Shown here in pieces: positions 62,827 to 64,000 of a stretch of 64,000 bases of DNA. Below the pieces are notes generated by a model that was given only the letters and a program-made list of their open reading frames with translations, was not told where the DNA came from and did not search any database. Position numbers and translations under genes: made by a program. The DNA comes from JAWXBR01 sp034440235 (GTDB lineage Bacteria > Bacteroidota > Ignavibacteria > Kapaibacteriales > Kapaibacteriaceae), in assembly GCA_034440235.1 (NCBI GenBank), contig JAWXBR010000054.1, forward strand, positions 81,587 through 145,586, given 5' to 3'. The stretch's first letter is position 1, and the number at the start of each line of letters is the position of its first letter.

Positions 62827-64000
62827 TTACGATGACATTTTGTTTTTGAATACTTCTTCAATTGGCTGATAGCCTTCTATATGTGCCTGATCATTGATAT
62901 AAAGCAAGTCATACTGATAGTTTGCCAATTCTTTTTTAAGCACTTCGCTATCGGCTTTATAGTCATCAATGCACCATTCTTTCACATTTCGCCAGACGAC
63001 CAAGATATTTTTATTAGCATTATTATGCCCATATACAAACTGATACTTTTTGCCATTAAACTCTTTGGTGATAAACTTCTGCATGTGCAAGCCAATGAGA
63101 TAATTGAAGGTCTCCACCAAATCCACAGCCTGCTCTGTATCATAGGTAAAGCCATCCCACACTTTCAGCTTGTAATCCCAAGGGTTTTGCATAGCGGCAG
63201 TATTGACCAGTGATTGACTGCCTTTGGTTTCAAACTCTAAAAAGTATTTGGGAATATAGCTTTCCAATTGCAAGGCCATTTGAGTAGCTTCTTCATTTGC
63301 AGTGAAAGCGATGTTTTCTAAGGCTTCTTCGTATTGCTCCAAACGTTGGTATTTAAAGAATACGCCTAGGCCGTTCATCCTTCCGTCTTTTGGTTTGCCA
63401 CTTTTCCAATCGTATGAATATGCTACTTTTTTGATTCTTGGTATTATGACCGTATGGAAGTACTGACCTTGTTCAATTAATATACATTTTCTTTTGCCAT
63501 TATCTTCTCTATTCATCATTTGAACAGCATGAAATGTTGTGCCTGAGCCGGGAAAAAAGTCAAGAGTAATAGAATTTATAGAGTCTAATGCTCCGCTCAC
63601 TCTCAAACAATCATAAACTAATCTTTTTGCTTTTGGAAAATCGAATGGTTTTTCATCGAAAAGTTCTTTTAATTCTGCCGCCCCATAGTTTGCAGAAGCA
63701 TATTCCTTTTTATCCCACCAAGTTATCGGTAAAGAATTTTCATCCATTCGTGTTTTAAAATCGATGCTAATCAAGCCTTCTCTGTTTCGTCTAATTCTGT
63801 ACTCTTCAACTTCTTTAGAGACACGTTCAAACCCCCTTTGCCATCTTTTGTGAATTTCCTTTCCATTATCTTTTAGAATAGGCCAAACTGCTGTTTCATT
63901 TACTTTTGGCTCTTCATGAACAATGGGAGGGTTATCTTCCACCGATTTTAATTTAGGTATTCTAATATTGTCTTTATCATCAACATAAATTGGATAATAC
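62827..64000 (-). CDS. mod: Type III DNA methyltransferase Mod (5' end outside window)
   Basis: The frame is open to the right edge, with IRIPKLKSVEDNPPIVHEEP preceding the internal GTG at 63942, so the gene starts beyond the window. About 391 residues visible. SAM-binding motif LDFFPGSGTTFHAVQMM and CILIEQGQYF lie towards the C-terminus, as in beta-class N6-adenine methyltransferases where DPPY comes first (outside here). It provides specificity and protection for Res. The far C-terminus (NYQYDLLYINDQAHIEGY) is the partner-binding part. Confidence 0.85.
   Translation of the reverse strand, partial: YYPIYVDDKDNIRIPKLKSVEDNPPIVHEEPKVNETAVWPILKDNGKEIHKRWQRGFERVSKEVEEYRIRRNREGLISIDFKTRMDENSLPITWWDKKEYASANYGAAELKELFDEKPFDFPKAKRLVYDCLRVSGALDSINSITLDFFPGSGTTFHAVQMMNREDNGKRKCILIEQGQYFHTVIIPRIKKVAYSYDWKSGKPKDGRMNGLGVFFKYQRLEQYEEALENIAFTANEEATQMALQLESYIPKYFLEFETKGSQSLVNTAAMQNPWDYKLKVWDGFTYDTEQAVDLVETFNYLIGLHMQKFITKEFNGKKYQFVYGHNNANKNILVVWRNVKEWCIDDYKADSEVLKKELANYQYDLLYINDQAHIEGYQPIEEVFKNKMSS

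Overview
The window looks like chromosomal DNA of a Gram-negative bacterium of the Bacteroidota/Chlorobiota/Kapabacteria (FCB) assemblage with a mid-GC genome. Four observations support this: an LpxC-FabZ fusion, a protein with a type IX secretion C-terminal sorting domain, a GWxTD-domain protein, and promoters of the Bacteroidetes type (TTG, about 20 nt, then TAnnTTTG) in front of the HU-like gene and the initiator tRNA. The exact lineage cannot be fixed from the sequence alone; Kapabacteria-like is my guess.

Bases 1 to about 44,000 are a dense housekeeping backbone. From the left: mutL (cut by the window edge); a membrane glycosyltransferase; a translationally coupled operon ispF - sensor kinase - ruvX - GWxTD protein; xseA-xseB-paiB; plsY-gpsA; a VWA/OmpA/SPOR envelope protein; an operon ychF - VOC protein - HAD phosphatase - alpha/beta hydrolase - queG - trxB; a TPR/LuxR regulator; a secreted T9SS protein; and the envelope operon uppS - bamA - skp-like x2 - lpxD - lpxC/fabZ - lpxA - outer-membrane protein. 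Then come an HU-like gene, a TPR protein, a 31-residue bS22-like ribosomal protein, a DMT transporter, rny, a strongly folded RNA gene (6S-like candidate), zapA, a coiled-coil protein and pheT. The octamer AGCCCCTT is strikingly frequent throughout this backbone.

At 43,963 there is a tRNA-fMet gene, and behind it the character changes. Bases 44,100-64,000 are an accessory island: broken genes, AT-rich genes of Bacteroidetes type, two attC-like recombination sites, an IS3-like and an IS21-like element (both with frameshifted transposase genes), and two defence modules. Module one is an operon of an AAA_13/RloC-like ATPase with a possible anticodon-nuclease tail, followed by an HD-plus-Hsp90-type ATPase protein. 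Module two, at the right edge, is a type III-like restriction-modification pair (mod, res) with an OLD-family ATPase/TOPRIM nuclease.

The backbone genes are almost all intact. Disrupted genes (frameshifts, in-frame stops, truncations) concentrate in the island and in small accessory patches near 33-34 kb and 42.7 kb. That points to real decay of acquired DNA rather than poor sequence overall, although two single-base shifts lie in short C-runs and could be sequencing errors. The most promising candidate for something new is the RloC-like ATPase plus HD-Hsp90 two-gene operon (48,872-54,118).
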